From: Ottelia alismoides
Taxonomy: Eukaryota; Streptophyta; Magnoliopsida; Alismatales; Hydrocharitaceae
Direction: 5' to 3'
Length of the DNA stretch: 64,000 bases
Assembly (NCBI GenBank): GCA_037367405.1
Contig: JAZKJV010010759.1
Coordinates: 434,001 to 498,000 of the forward strand
A model generated the notes under the pieces. That model was not told the origin of the DNA. It did not search any database and saw only the letters and a program-made list of their open reading frames with translations. This document shows positions 20,730 to 32,242 of this stretch, one piece after another; the first letter of the stretch is position 1, and every line of letters begins with the position of its first letter. The translations under genes and the position numbers were made by a program.

Positions 20730-23700
20730 CAAGGTGCGTCTAGGGTTGACTCCAATCAACTCCTCTGACATCTAGTATCCTTTGCTAGACCTCGTTTGAC
20801 CCCAGTTTTGTCGATTTTTCTAGCCCAGTACTTACACCATATTAGGTTGATTCCTTCTTAGATTTTTGTCCTCAATGTATGCACTGTCACACGCGGTGAT
20901 TGCCTCGTCGCTATGATGCCTGATCCCCCTCGATCCTCCTAATCAACCATCGCCCCTATTTAGCCTCATATACGTCCAACCTTTGACCTTTAATCCATCT
21001 TGTGCTACAAAAACCTAATTGTAAGGACCAATTATTCTTCCTAATGACAACAGGAACATCTAGGTCCCTTTGGGTGTTGATTGGTGTCAAATCGAGGCTG
21101 GGCCGCTGCTCGCAACCATCCTAGCCGGAACTCTTTCTCTTGTGTTTTGCCGGTAAGCTTCTATTTCTTTCGTCCTTTAAATTCCATAGTATAGCATTAG
21201 CGTAGGGTTTGCTTTATATTCATTTAACTCTGTCTAGAATATTGATTTTCCCAATTGATGGCATCCTCGTCGGAGCTTCGGTTAGACCACTCGCTTCCGA
21301 CCATCCTAGACATACCCACCACATTGATCATCTCCATTGCCTCGCCCTTCATTTTCTCATAATCCCATGCGCTTATTCCCCATGATCAGATCTGGAGATC
21401 GGATCTCCTCACATCGCTAGTCGCTGGAGATCTTCGCACCGCACACCCTGCATCCATTCCGACCTGCAAAGCCTCATATGGCTTCACGTTTTTCTCCCTA
21501 ACCATCTTCTGCATGCAGAAACAAGAAGGGAGGCCCTCTCGAACCTCATCAAACCATGAGTACCTCCCATCTGTAGCTCCCCTGCCTAACTTAACCAAAG
21601 ATCTTGCCCCCATTTTGAGATCAACCTTAGGTAATAAAGGCCCCTAGGAATGTTTTGAACCACTCCCGTACTTCTGGGAACTATGAATGTGAGAAGGAGG
21701 CTGGATTGAACTTAATAAAGGCAGTGTTCTTCCATTGTTCTTCCACATTGCCTTTGCGTCGTCCGATTCAGCCTGAGTTCCAAAATCTACAACAGTCGTT
21801 GGATTTAAGGATCAATGATAACACGATTTTTTCAAGGGTCTAAATAGTCCACACAAGGCGGGACCACAATGTTGTTGCGGCGACCGCTCACAAAACCCGT
21901 ATTAATCAACAATTAACCCACGATATGAAATCAAACAATGACAAGAAAAAGTGGAGTTAAAATTTATTATTAACTCTACATAAAATGTGTATAGTGTGCA
22001 AGTGTGTAGAGTGTCGAACACAGGGAGCAAACAAGATAGAACAAGCAAAAATGCCCATAATGTGGTAGTGAATATTTGTCTAAATGTGCTATGTTTTTTT
22101 GTGGGTTTTAATTTTATATTTTTTATTTAATTTTTTATTTTTATTTTATATTTTGATTTTTTAATTTTTTGATTATATATTTTTTATATATTATATATAT
22201 TATTTTTAGAAATAGAATAAATATACATAATATGAGACAAGAGAAGATTAAGGATTTATAAAAATAAGGTAAAATGCTAAAAAATAAGGAGATAAAATGT
22301 TTTTGGTCTTTTTATATTTTTAAGATGTTTTTGTGGTTTTTGGAGATTTTTCTAAATGTTTTTGGTATTTTTAAAAGTCAAAATACAAGAAAACAGTGAA
22401 CTAACCTACTGGGCGAAATTAAAATGAGGATCAAAATAAGCAAACAGCATCTGAAATTCCTCAAATTAATTTTAAAATAAAGGCAATAAACTAAGTAAAC
22501 TACACAAATTAAGTTTGTATTTTTTGGATTTTTCTAGAATTTTTTAGATTTTTATGAAGTTTTTTGGGGTTTTCTCATTTTTAGGGTTTTTGTTTTGAAA
22601 TTTTTATTGATTTTTGGTCTGACACTAAAAGATGATAAATCACACAAAATATAATTTTTTTGAGAATTTTTCAAAAAGTTGTATATTTTTTTTATGGATT
22701 TTCTAATGCAAACAATGCTGAAAATGCATGTTTTTTATTTTTAATAATTATGAGAATGCAATAAAAATGAAAATTAAAAAGATGGCATTAAACTACAATG
22801 CAACAGGAGCCTATGGTATTTTTTGGTAATTGTTCGAGTTAAAATGATGCATGAAACAAATACAAACGTCCAAGCAAAAATACAATACTAGCTTGGGCAT
22901 AAATGTAAATACACAGGGCCTACTTGCAATTTTTCATAGATATATAACGTTAAATACAATTTTTTGGACTAAAATTAAATATCCAAACCCGCAGGGGTTC
23001 GCTGCAAAATGTCCAACTCACGCGCACAAGGCACGTGACCTATCAGGGGTATTTTTGCAATTTGACACAATTTCACGGGCTCAGATGCAATTTAACCAAA
23101 ATATTACAACTTACTTAAAAAGTTCATGGACTGAAATGAAATAAACAAACCCCGAAGGGGTCCTGTGCAAAATACACAGCCCCCTCATGCGCACGGGCAC
23201 GTGAGGTGCCGTTGATAGGACCTAAGTACAAATATGGAAACTATGGGGGTCTGGATGCAAATATTACAGAAATATTTAAACTACAATTAAAAGTTTCTAG
23301 ACTGAAATGAAATACAAAATTTTACGAGGGTGAAAGTGCAAAATACCCACGCCTAATATCCTCGTGCGCGATCGAACGACGGAGGGCCGCTTACTTATCC
23401 ACGTGGCGCGCGCACAACGCGCAATAACGGTTCGGCGAAGGTCGGCTGAGATCAGATCCTAGGAAGAACTGGGGCAGTAGCTCGATCGAACGACGGAGGA
23501 GCGAGGCGGAGGAACAGGGAAGAACGCCGACGAGGCGAACTTCCCTGAGCTCGATCTTGGGTCTCCGAAGGTGGATGGGCTCCAAAATTGATCTGCGAGC
23601 TCCTGTGAGGCCAGGCTACGTGCTGGGGTACTCAGCTTCATCAGAGAAGCACTGTGGCGGTGGCGCGATGGCAGCGGAGCTTCGAGCTCCAGGAATCTCC

Positions 23701-24387
23701 GGCGATGCTCCAAAATGAGTTCCCAGGGGCTTTGACGGTGCTTTGACATGCAAAAAGGGGTGAGAGGGTCCAGGGCAAACTGCTTGGACCCCGCGGAGGC
23801 GTAGTGGAAGTCGAAGATGGTCGGTGGAAGGCGAGGGGGCTTCAGCCAGAGGTACGCTCCGGCGATGAGCGATGGGAAGCGAATTGATGGATGGAACTCG
23901 GATATTTTTGGGGATTTTTTGATCCTGAAGCTAAGGGAAATAAAATGAAGCAAAAAGAAAAGGGAAAAAAGAGCAAACCTCAAAGGTGGAGGACCTGAGG
24001 TGGTGGAACCTCGATGCGGAGATGGCGGAGGTGGTGGAGACACCTCGAGTCTTCCTTGATTCGCCTAACGACAGGGCAGTGGAGTAGTCACCTCCGTCTA
24101 CCCGTAGAGCACGAAAGGGAGGAGAAATGGTGGCCAAGAAAGGTTCGAAATTGGGCTCGAAGGTGGCGGGTCAGATATGTACATGGTGGTGGTCTGCGTT
24201 TAGGAGCTAGAACACGCACAAATGATGAAGATCTGGGGAGATCTGAGGCCTCGGCGAGGAACAAGAATGTACAGAGATGAATTCCCAAGAAGGAATCGAG
24301 GGAAGAAAACGCAAGGATGAGGCTCAAAAATTGGGCGAAATCGGGATCGAATCGGGCTGTCAGAAGCTTGCAGGCCTTGGTCAGGGA

Positions 24388-24403
24388 GTTGACCGAGGTC
24401 AAC
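24388..24403. promoter_or_regulatory. Inverted W-box pair in the Athila LTR
   Basis: GTTGACCGAGGTCAAC: two TTGACC (W-box, WRKY-type) cores facing each other. The same site occurs at 49592-49607 and, with one extra base, at 62587-62603. Confidence 0.55.
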
Positions 24404-24411
24404 AAGCGGCA

Positions 24412-24439
24412 CCTAGTTGGTCCACGTGGACCAACTAGG
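24412..24439. promoter_or_regulatory. 28-bp perfect palindrome centred on CACGTG
   Basis: A perfect palindrome whose central 20 bases are GTTGGTCCACGTGGACCAAC, extended by four matching bases on each side. The CACGTG centre is a plant G-box, bound by bZIP and bHLH factors. It lies about 1.14 kb from the LTR start in the element's orientation, just before the GC island. Copies are at 20710, 49623 and 56916. Confidence 0.65.
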
Positions 24440-25573
24440 AAATTGAGAGCCAAAAATTGTTTGTAAAATCGAAATAAAATAGTAAATAAATTTATTAATT
24501 TCAGGGTATAAAATAAAAAATGTTTCTTATTTTATAAAGGATTTTATGGTGATTTTTATTTATTACTATGAGGTTTTTAATTACAAATTACCTTTTATGC
24601 CCTATATAGGTATATATATCTATATATTTTATTCTTTTATTTTTATTTTGTATATTTAATTTATTTATTTTTGTTTATTATTTTATAAATTTATAAAATA
24701 TCTTTATACACCTAAATATATTTTTATTTTATTTTTTTGATGTATTTTGTACACTTAATAAAATATAAGTAGTAATTTTATAGGTATAGGTATAGGTATT
24801 ATACCTTGGTGTGTTGTACATAAGTATTTTATTTTGTGTTTTCTTGAGGTTTTTGTTACTGTTTTAATGTATATATAAGTTATAAATAATATTTACAAAA
24901 TTATAAAAATATAAAACTATGAAAATAATGAAGAAATAATAAAATGAATATTCTACTCTGTACAAGTATATAATAGGGGTCCAAAACTCAACTTTCAAAC
25001 CGTAGCTCTGCCAAATGCAAAACCACCTTCATTTTAAATTATATACAATTAAAGGTGAGTTTGATGCATTTCGAGCTTTTATGTGCAAGATATAGGTCTG
25101 GGAACTTGGTATTTTAGATTTTTATTTAGATCATAACTTTTTATTTGTACAGTATTTTTGTATGAAATAAATTTTGTATTTTTATTTATTTAATTATCTA
25201 CAACTTTCATGGACAAGGTTTCTTTATTTGAGATATAAAAAGTTGAACCAAAAATAGGCCCCAAAAATGAACAATGAAAGAATAAAATGAGTAGGTGTCT
25301 GGCCCTTATCTCCCCCTACTTTATTCCTTGTCGACCTATTCATCAAGATGCCTAGGTCTCGGGGTTTCGGGTCATAAAATATTTAAAATATTTTATTCTT
25401 TTTCTTTTCTTTTATTTATTCTATAATTTTGGCTTTAAATCCAACATTTTACACACTATTTACGTGCACATGCATGAATGCTAAGATGCTCTAATTAAGG
25501 GTATTTACATGCATTTGCTAGGGGTTTTGTGGCCAAAATGATAGAATAAAGATGATAAAATATGGATTCATCA

Positions 25574-25590
25574 TCCCCCTATACTTTACC
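25574..25590 (-). promoter_or_regulatory. Polypurine tract of the Athila-like element
   Basis: Directly inside the 3' LTR the minus strand reads AAGTATAGGGGGA and then the LTR start TGATGAATCC. A purine run here primes plus-strand DNA synthesis in LTR elements. Related tracts occur upstream at 27569-27951. Confidence 0.75.
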
Positions 25591-27080
25591 TTTGCTAGTC
25601 CCTGGCAAACACTTATGCAATAAGTGCAGAAAAAAACAAAGAAAAGAAAAAGAAGAAAGTGGATTAAATGTGATTATTAAACTTGTCTTCACAAAATCAA
25701 AGTTTTGAAGCTTAAATCAGACCTTTGGAAATTTTAATGCATGCGGAACCTTAATGAGAATCGGATTTGAAATCCAGCAGCCCCTGAGAATCCCAAAACT
25801 CTGCTCTAGTCTCCTCAATAGCCAGGTCAGAATACTTCAACTCATACGCAAACCCTTACGACTATGAAACTGATTCGTACAGTGTAAGTGATAGCGGCTC
25901 TCCCCAATTGAAATGACAAAGAGACTGACTTCTCCAATATGACAACCCAATGATTCCCCAATCCAACAACTCATTCCTCAAGGAGCAGGATATTCCCTTC
26001 TAAGTTCAAGTGGCAACCGACCCAAGAGGAGGGGGTAAAGAGAAGAATGGACGGTAGCCAGTGTAGCTACCTATCCGAGGATTCAAGACCAATGTAGTCA
26101 AGTCATCCAGCTGCAGGCTCACATGATTTGACTTTGAAGCTCAAGCTTGCTTGTTTGACTTTACACATATGTACGCTCCGGCATGCATTTTTATTTTTGT
26201 ACAGGCCTGTCCACTTCTTTGGAGTATTTGCTTTTGCATTTTTTTGTTTTTTTTTGAATACTATATACAACAACATTTACATGGGGAGTTTTTCCTCTTG
26301 AGTCAGTAGACTATCCCTCTTTTGAAGCTTTATCGCATCCCACGATCTCCTATCCTCGAAACTCATCATCACTGGACTAGTTGGGGTGCCCTTCCCTCCC
26401 TAGAGGAGGACAAGTGTTTCCACCTGTGTGCGTCTCATACCGGCAAATCCAACCCCTCACCACTCCAACTGAGTTGAGCCATGTGAAAGGTGCAGGTGTC
26501 CAAGTTAGATCCTTATCAACAAGAGTCACGCGTGTGCTCCGAAATACTCTACTTAGGCAGTCAAGAATCCATTGAACCAAGTCTCGTTATCCTCAAGGAA
26601 TTAAGTCAACTAGACCTGAAGTACCTCAATTCCAGCTCCTATAAGGTTCCTGTTAATTAGGTAGATCTAAGGTCCAACCAAGCTATAATCTACGGATTTT
26701 ACTTAGACTTGTTCAACTATCAAATTCAGCCCGAGGAATGCTCATGCTATGCAAATGATGTGCAGAAAATGTTTTTGTGATGCAATTTTCAAAGATTTTG
26801 AACTTTTTATGAGTTTTTGAAAAGATGATGCATATGCATTTTTAGATTTCTTCAAAAAGGTTTTTCAAATGCTTTTGGATTTTAATTTTACAAATGTTTT
26901 TGGGATTTTTGAAAACAAAAAGGTTTTGACCAAAAACTAGGTACAAATATTTACACGGGGATGCATTTTATATATACAAGAAGTGGATTTTAAGGATTTA
27001 CAAGGGTAAGTGGTCAGTTTTATACATGTATATATAAAGAATTTTTAGGTGAGATGTTTGTATTCCTCAAATTTATTTGA
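25591..27080 (-). other. Athila-like 3' noncoding interior
   Basis: Region between integrase and 3' LTR, where Athila elements often carry an extra envelope-like frame. No credible open frame or membrane-protein signature remains. 25591-26760 matches the corresponding interior at 63569-64000 of the neighbouring element in patches (for example GTGTAAGTGATA, AACAACTC), so it is family sequence and not a local insertion. Confidence 0.5.
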
Positions 27081-27415
27081 CACAGGTTTTTCACTCAATT
27101 TTGAATCTATAGTCCAAAATAAATTTTTGCAAACATTTTTACAAACATTTACACACATTTGTAAATCATTTTGCAAAGGTTTTCCAAACAGTATGTATAG
27201 ATTTTTCAAAATATTTTTGCAACTATTTTTCAAACCATTTGCAAATCATTTTTCAAACATTTTATTTCACACAAAAAAATAAATTTTACAATCAAAAATG
27301 TTTTTACAAAGGTTGAAAACATGAACAAAACATTTTCCAAATAGTTTTCAAAAGATTTTTCACACAGATTTTCAAACTATTTTTCAAGCATTTTGCAAAG
27401 AATATTTTCACCCGA
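27081..27415. repeat. Degenerate TTTTCAAAC / ATTTTGCAAA repeats
   Basis: About fifteen imperfect copies of a roughly 20-base word of the form CATTTTTCAAACnATTTGCAAA. They give long but meaningless frames on both strands (27045-27282). Simple-repeat-like expansion inside the retroelement. Confidence 0.6.
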
Positions 27416-27568
27416 TTTATTAATCAGTAAGTACAAAAAGAATTTGAGGAGTATAAACATCTTTTTATTAAAATTCGTTAATGAATTTTAACACATATAA
27501 TTATCCATTTTTAATAGTAAACATGAGAAAGTACGAGTTATAACTAAAGTATGTACGGAGTATATACG

Positions 27569-27951
27569 ACCCCCCTGTACTTAGCTTGAGCTATGTCCTC
27601 ATAGATCGGAGAGAAAAGAGAAGACATAACTCGTACTAAGTATAGGCAAGCCTAAAGAATAAATAAATAAAGGAATAAATGAACGAATGAGAAGTCGACC
27701 GTCCCCCCTATACTGAGGATCAAATAATCCTAAGTATAGCAGACTGTACAATGCAGGTAGGGTCAAGGGCGGGAATGAACAAATCATACTCTGATTGTCT
27801 CCCCCTATACTTAGGGTAAGATATCCCTAAGTATAGACAAGAAGAGGAGAAAATGGAGAGGATCAGATAATAAAGAAGATAAAAAAGAAGAAAATAGATC
27901 ACAGCTCAGTGTGTGCACCCCCAATACTTAGGACAAAGTGTGTCCTAAGTA
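27569..27951. repeat. Tandem polypurine-tract-like hairpin units
   Basis: Four units about 100-130 bp apart (27571, 27702, 27801, 27918). Each begins with CCCCC, followed in three by an inverted repeat around TACTTAGG: 27708-27739, 27806-27835 (TATACTTAGGG, 8-base loop, CCCTAAGTATA) and 27925-27951. On the element's own strand each reads as a stem followed by GGGGG, closely matching the real polypurine tract AAGTATAGGGGGA at the 3' LTR. Confidence 0.65.
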
Positions 27952-28088
27952 CATCGAAATCATAAGATGAAGACGGGGTGACATACATAATGGAAGACTG
28001 AATGATATAGACAAATGGATCTGTACAGAGGAGGATAGAAGTGATAATCATGTATGAGACATATAAGTTGTGAGTCAAAGAGCACGTC

Positions 28089-29268
28089 TCATACCAGATG
28101 AATCGGGGCGATATCAACGATCGGCGGGTCATGATCTAGATATGGTTTCAAGCGCTGACCATTGACTCTAAAAGTGGAAGATGATGAATGTTCAAATATA
28201 TCAATGCTGCCATTATCATGCACCTTCCGAACCACATATGGTCCTTTCCATTTACTTTGTAGTTTCCCTGGGAATAATTTCAACCTTGCATCAAATAGCC
28301 ATACTTGCTGTTCTGGCTCAAATTGTTTTTGTCTGATTCAGGAATAGTGCCATACTTTCACTTTCTCCTTATACTATAGGCAACTTGAGAAGGTTGTATC
28401 TCTTAGTTCTTCCAGGGCTGCCAACTCTGCTTTCCTCTGTTGTCCTACACTCTTGGGATCCAATAATACCTCTATAACTGCCAGGGCTTGCCATAGATGA
28501 GACGAAAGGGAGATGTCCCTAATGGTGTCTTGAAGGAAGTCCGATAGGCCCACAAGACCGAGTCCAAAAGCTGTGACCAATCCTTTCGGTCTGGGCAGAC
28601 TACCTTCTGTAAAATTGTCTTAGTCTCCCTGTTCGATACTTCAGCAAGACCATTAGTCTGAGGGTGATACGGCGTGGCAACACGATGGTCAATACTGAAC
28701 TCGTCTGTAAGGGCCCTAACCTTGTCGTTAATAAAGTGAGACCCCTCATCTGAAATCAAGACTCTAGGCACCCCGAACCATGAAATAATGTTTTTCCTCA
28801 AGAAACGACATACAGTTTTAACATCTGCGGCTCGGGCGGGGATGGCCTCAATCCAACGACTCACATAATCCATAACAAGCGGAATGTACTCAAATCCCCG
28901 ACTTTTAGGAAATGGGCCCATGAAATTAATCCCCATGCATCAAAAACCTCACAAAAGTGAATGGGCTACATGGGCATCATGTCTCTCTGTCCGCAAGTAC
29001 CCATCTTTTGATAGTTAGTACACCTTCTCACGAACTCATCAGAATCCTTGAAAAGGGTAAGCCACCAAAGGCCGGATTGGAGCACCTTCTGTGTTGTCCG
29101 TCTCCCAGAATGATGTCCTCATGCCTCAAGCTTGTGGCAGTAGGTGAGGACGCTATGTTGCTCATCTTGAGGAATGCACCGTCTCCAGATACTGTCCCCT
29201 CCTTCATGATAAAGGAAGGGATCCTCTCAATGGTACGACTTGGCCTTCGCAAGGAATGTCTCAAGCCG
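28089..29268 (-). pseudogene. Athila-like integrase, broken
   Basis: Minus strand. The zinc-binding part (about 28960-29060) reads FVRRCTNYQKMGTCGQRD; the second cysteine of the C-x2-C pair is now tyrosine, and a TAG follows. A one-base loss near 28933 separates it from the catalytic core (28936-28472). There GINFMGPFP has asparagine in place of the first catalytic aspartate, while the second aspartate (ISDEGSHF) and the glutamate (QTNGLAEVSNRE) remain. 28283-28089 encodes the C terminus (KWKGPYVV, RVNGQRLKPYL). In a working element this enzyme inserts the DNA copy into chromosomes. Here it is inactive. Confidence 0.85.
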
Positions 29269-30102
29269 CTATCTGGGCCAACCTTGTGGAATGGATTTGG
29301 CAACAAGGTAGTTCACAATGTTGGCATACCATGGAAGAGAGGTGATAGCAAGGATCGCCTCATCTGGAAAAGTCTCAGTGATAGGTGCTATGGGCTCAGA
29401 TTCCTCAAGGTTCTCCAAGCGGGTGAGGTGATCTGCCACAACATTCTTAACTCCAAGCTTATCCTTAATCTCAATATCAAATTCTTGGAGGAGAAGAATC
29501 CATCTGGTTAATCTGGCTTTGGCATCCTTCTTCGACATCAAGTACCGAATGGTAGTATGGTCAGTAAAAATCGTCACTCTAGATCCAAGAATGTAAGATC
29601 TGTACTTATCCAAAGCAAAGACTACCGCTAGCATCTCTTTCTCAGTCACTGTGTAATTCCTTTGAGCTGCATCCAACGTCCGGCTAGCGTAGTGTATGGC
29701 ATAAGGTAATCCATCCCTCCTCTGTCCAAGCACAACCCCAATGGCATAATTAGAAGCATCTGTCATGATCTCAAAGGGAAGAGACCAATCAGGTGGCTAA
29801 AGGACAGGAGCCTCGACAATTAAATTCTTGAGAGTCTCGAAGGACTTAAGACACTTATCATCTACAAGGAACTCAGTGTCTTTAGTCAATAAATCCGTAA
29901 GCGGTCGGGAAATTCTACTAAAGTCCTGAATGAACTGTCTGTAGAAACCGACATGCCCCAGAAAAGACTGCAACTATCTCAAATTGGACGGTGGATTGAG
30001 TTTTCTAATGATATCCACCTTGGCCGGATCAACCTCCATGCCCCTGTTGGAGATGATATGACCAAGGATCATCCCTCGAGTCACCATAAATTGACTCTTC
30101 TC
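29269..30102 (-). pseudogene. Athila-like RNase H and connection region, broken
   Basis: 29766-29269 is open and encodes RNase H: MTDASNYAIGVVLGQ with the catalytic aspartate, TEKEMLAVVFALDKYRSYI with the glutamate, TDHTTIRYLM with a second aspartate, and VADHLTRLE with a third. It ends with the PWYANIVNYLV linker. 30102-29767 encodes the connection after reverse transcriptase (GMILGHIISNRGMEVDPAKV, FLGHVGFYRQFIQDFSR), interrupted by stops (for example before LQSFLGH and before PPDWSLPF). Confidence 0.85.
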
Positions 30103-30976
30103 TCAAGATAGTACAAGGTTTACCTCTACGCAGCGCTGAAGTACTTGGTCTAGGCATTCCAGACAAGCATCAACCCTGTCGCCATAGACCAAGAAATCAT
30201 CCATGAAGACCTCCAAACAGTCACCTATCACGTCCGAAAAGATGGACAACATGCACCTTTGGAATGTCGCAGGGGCGTTACATAGACCAAAGGGCATCCT
30301 TCTGAAAGCATAAGTCCCAAATGGACAGGTGAACGTCGTTTTATCCTGGTCTTCGAGCGCAATGGCCACTTGATTGTATCCGGAGTACCTATCAAGGAAG
30401 CAGTAATGACTCTTCCCGGCTAGCCTCTCGATAATTTGATTAATAAATGGTAGCGGGAAATGATCCTTCTTTGTGGCCTCATTCAATCGTCTCCACACAG
30501 TCCCTCCAAGAAGTGGGTACCCGGGTGGCGATCTCTTCTCCAGACTCATTCACAACTGTAGTGATACCCGTCTTCTTGGGTACCACATGTAAAGGACTAA
30601 CCCACTTGGAGTCGGAGATGGGGTAGATAAAATCAACGCTCCACCATTTAGATATTTCCTTCATGACCACATCTCGAAGATTCGGGTTCAGCTGTCGCTG
30701 GAACTCACGCGACGGCTTAGTGTCCTCCTCGAGGTAGATATGGTGGGAGCATAGGGCTGGACTTATCCCCTTGAGATCGGCCACGCTCCATCCTATTGCC
30801 TTACGGTTTCTTTCAAGAACCTCCATCAGAGGAGATTCTTGTTCTCCAGTCAAGTCTCCTGAGATAATAACTGGGTGCATTTCTGGTTCACTCGCAAGGA
30901 ATCTGTACTTAAGCGACTGCGGTAAAGGCTTCAATTCTGGCTTTGTGGGAGCTAGCAAATCTGGCTTCTGATATGT
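30103..30976 (-). pseudogene. Athila-like reverse transcriptase, broken
   Basis: 30958-30479 encodes the N-terminal fingers (HHIYLEEDTKPSREFQRQLN, WVSPLHVVPKKTGITTV). A frameshift near 30510 moves the rest to 30549-30103: KKDHFPLPFINQIIERLAG, YSGYNQVAI, FGLCNAPATFQRCM and the catalytic box FMDDF (Gypsy form of YxDD). One expected aspartate position (FLDGYSGYNQ in relatives) reads LDRYSGYNQ. The enzyme copies element RNA to DNA. It is dead as a single protein because of the frameshift. Confidence 0.87.
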
Positions 30977-32242
30977 TTATGTGAAAGCAACCAGATTTGA
31001 ATGTGAGAACTCTCGCTGTATGTGATCATCTAACGAAAGGAACCTTGCTGGTGTGTCTATCATCTGTGCTGGCTCGCTCTCCGTCCTATCTGTCGGCTCA
31101 TCAGGAAACAAACATGGCAAGTATGCTTCAAAGTCCTTCCAATCAAAGTCTGCCTCCGAGAGATCTGAATCAGAAGAACTGTCAATGTCACCACTCAGTA
31201 CGTAACTGTCAACCTGCATGGTGTCCTCTACCAAGAATGTGCTCTTCGAACACTCGTCTGCTACAAAAGATGTGTACTCTAAATATGCAGACAGGGCGAG
31301 TACTCGTGCTTCTGGATCTTCCCAAACTACTTCATCATCGGTCATCACAAAATCACACACCTGGTGGACGTCTAACTCCGTATCTGTCATCTGCCCTGCA
31401 TCATTGTTTTGCTCCATGCAGGCTGAATCTCTCGCTCTGATCTCGTCGACCGTCTCTATTTGTATACTCTCGTCCTCTACACGAAAGTATACCTTCCCAC
31501 TGTCATGGTCGGTCACCACCTTGGTTGTGGCCAAGAATGGGCGTCCTAGTATGATGGGGGCATCTATCACCGACTCAGGGATCTCCATGTCCAATACTAC
31601 AAAGTCCACAGGGAATTTCATGCCCTGAATGGTAACAAACACGTCTCTCAACAACCCCTTCGGCCTCTTAATCGATCGATCAGCAAACTAAAGGACTGTC
31701 CTGCTCCGAAGAAGAGGGCCAAACTCGAGTCGGTCAAGTAAGGCTGCCGGAAGGAGGTTGATAGAAGAGCCGCTGTCTAATAGAGTACGGTCGAACTACT
31801 GCTCACTAATCAGGCATCTGACATAAGGAGCTCCTGCATCTGGTCTTTTGGCTGACAGCTGGTTCTGAATGGCGCAACATGTGGCACGAGTGAGCTCACG
31901 GATCTCTCCTCTGTTGTTCTGCCTCTTCCTGCGTACAATGGTCTTTTCTCTCATATTCTTTTGGAAGAGGGGGATATGCTCAAGTGCTTCCTGTAGTGTC
32001 AGCTGGATCTGAAATCTGTCTATCATCTGTTGGCTGAACTCTAACTGCTGAGTCTTTTTGGAATTTTCTGTTTTATTCCCCTTAGTCAAGCCGAGTGCTT
32101 GAGGGAAGGGGATGGATGGGCCCTCCTCAGACAGAGGGTTAGGAGAAGGCTTCTGGGCCTGTGAAGGAATGAAATCTATGCAAACATCATCATTCATTAC
32201 ACATGGACTCGGAATAGATGAAGAAGCCTTTCCTTTATTCAT
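30977..32242 (-). pseudogene. Athila-like protease and flanking linker, broken
   Basis: 32242-31796 is the region between gag and protease (QLEFSQQMIDRFQIQLTLQE, HIPLFQKNMREKT). Around 31790-31660 the protease active site LLDSGSSINLLPAALLDRLE follows a stop. 31654-30977 continues the retropepsin (LRDVFVTIQGMKFPVDFVVL, APIILGRPFLATT), followed by an acidic linker of about 150 residues leading into reverse transcriptase. At least two stops (near 31797 and 31686) break it. Confidence 0.8.

Larger units (their letters stand above)
21816..25573 (-). repeat. Athila-like 3' LTR
   Basis: 3758 bp. In plus-strand reading it starts TGATAACACGATTTTTTC and ends ATATGGATTCATCA. It pairs with 36236-38570 plus 49294-50793. 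AT-rich, with a GC-rich island at about 23380-24440 that contains long but low-complexity open frames on both strands (for example 23459-24043 minus); I treat these as noncoding. Compared with the 5' LTR, this copy lacks about 46 bp (present at about 37901-37946) between two AGAA words, a microhomology deletion. Confidence 0.9.

Noticed and set aside
23459..24043. 194-residue minus-strand open frame in the 3' LTR of the Athila-like element
   Set aside because: It lies in the GC-rich island, and the opposite strand is equally open. The homologous part of the 5' LTR breaks it into different frames with non-synonymous-looking changes. It has no recognisable domain.
25591..28088. Envelope-like gene expected in an Athila element
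   Set aside because: Searched on the minus strand; only short frames and repeats are present, with no signal peptide, no coherent membrane segment and no conserved frame.
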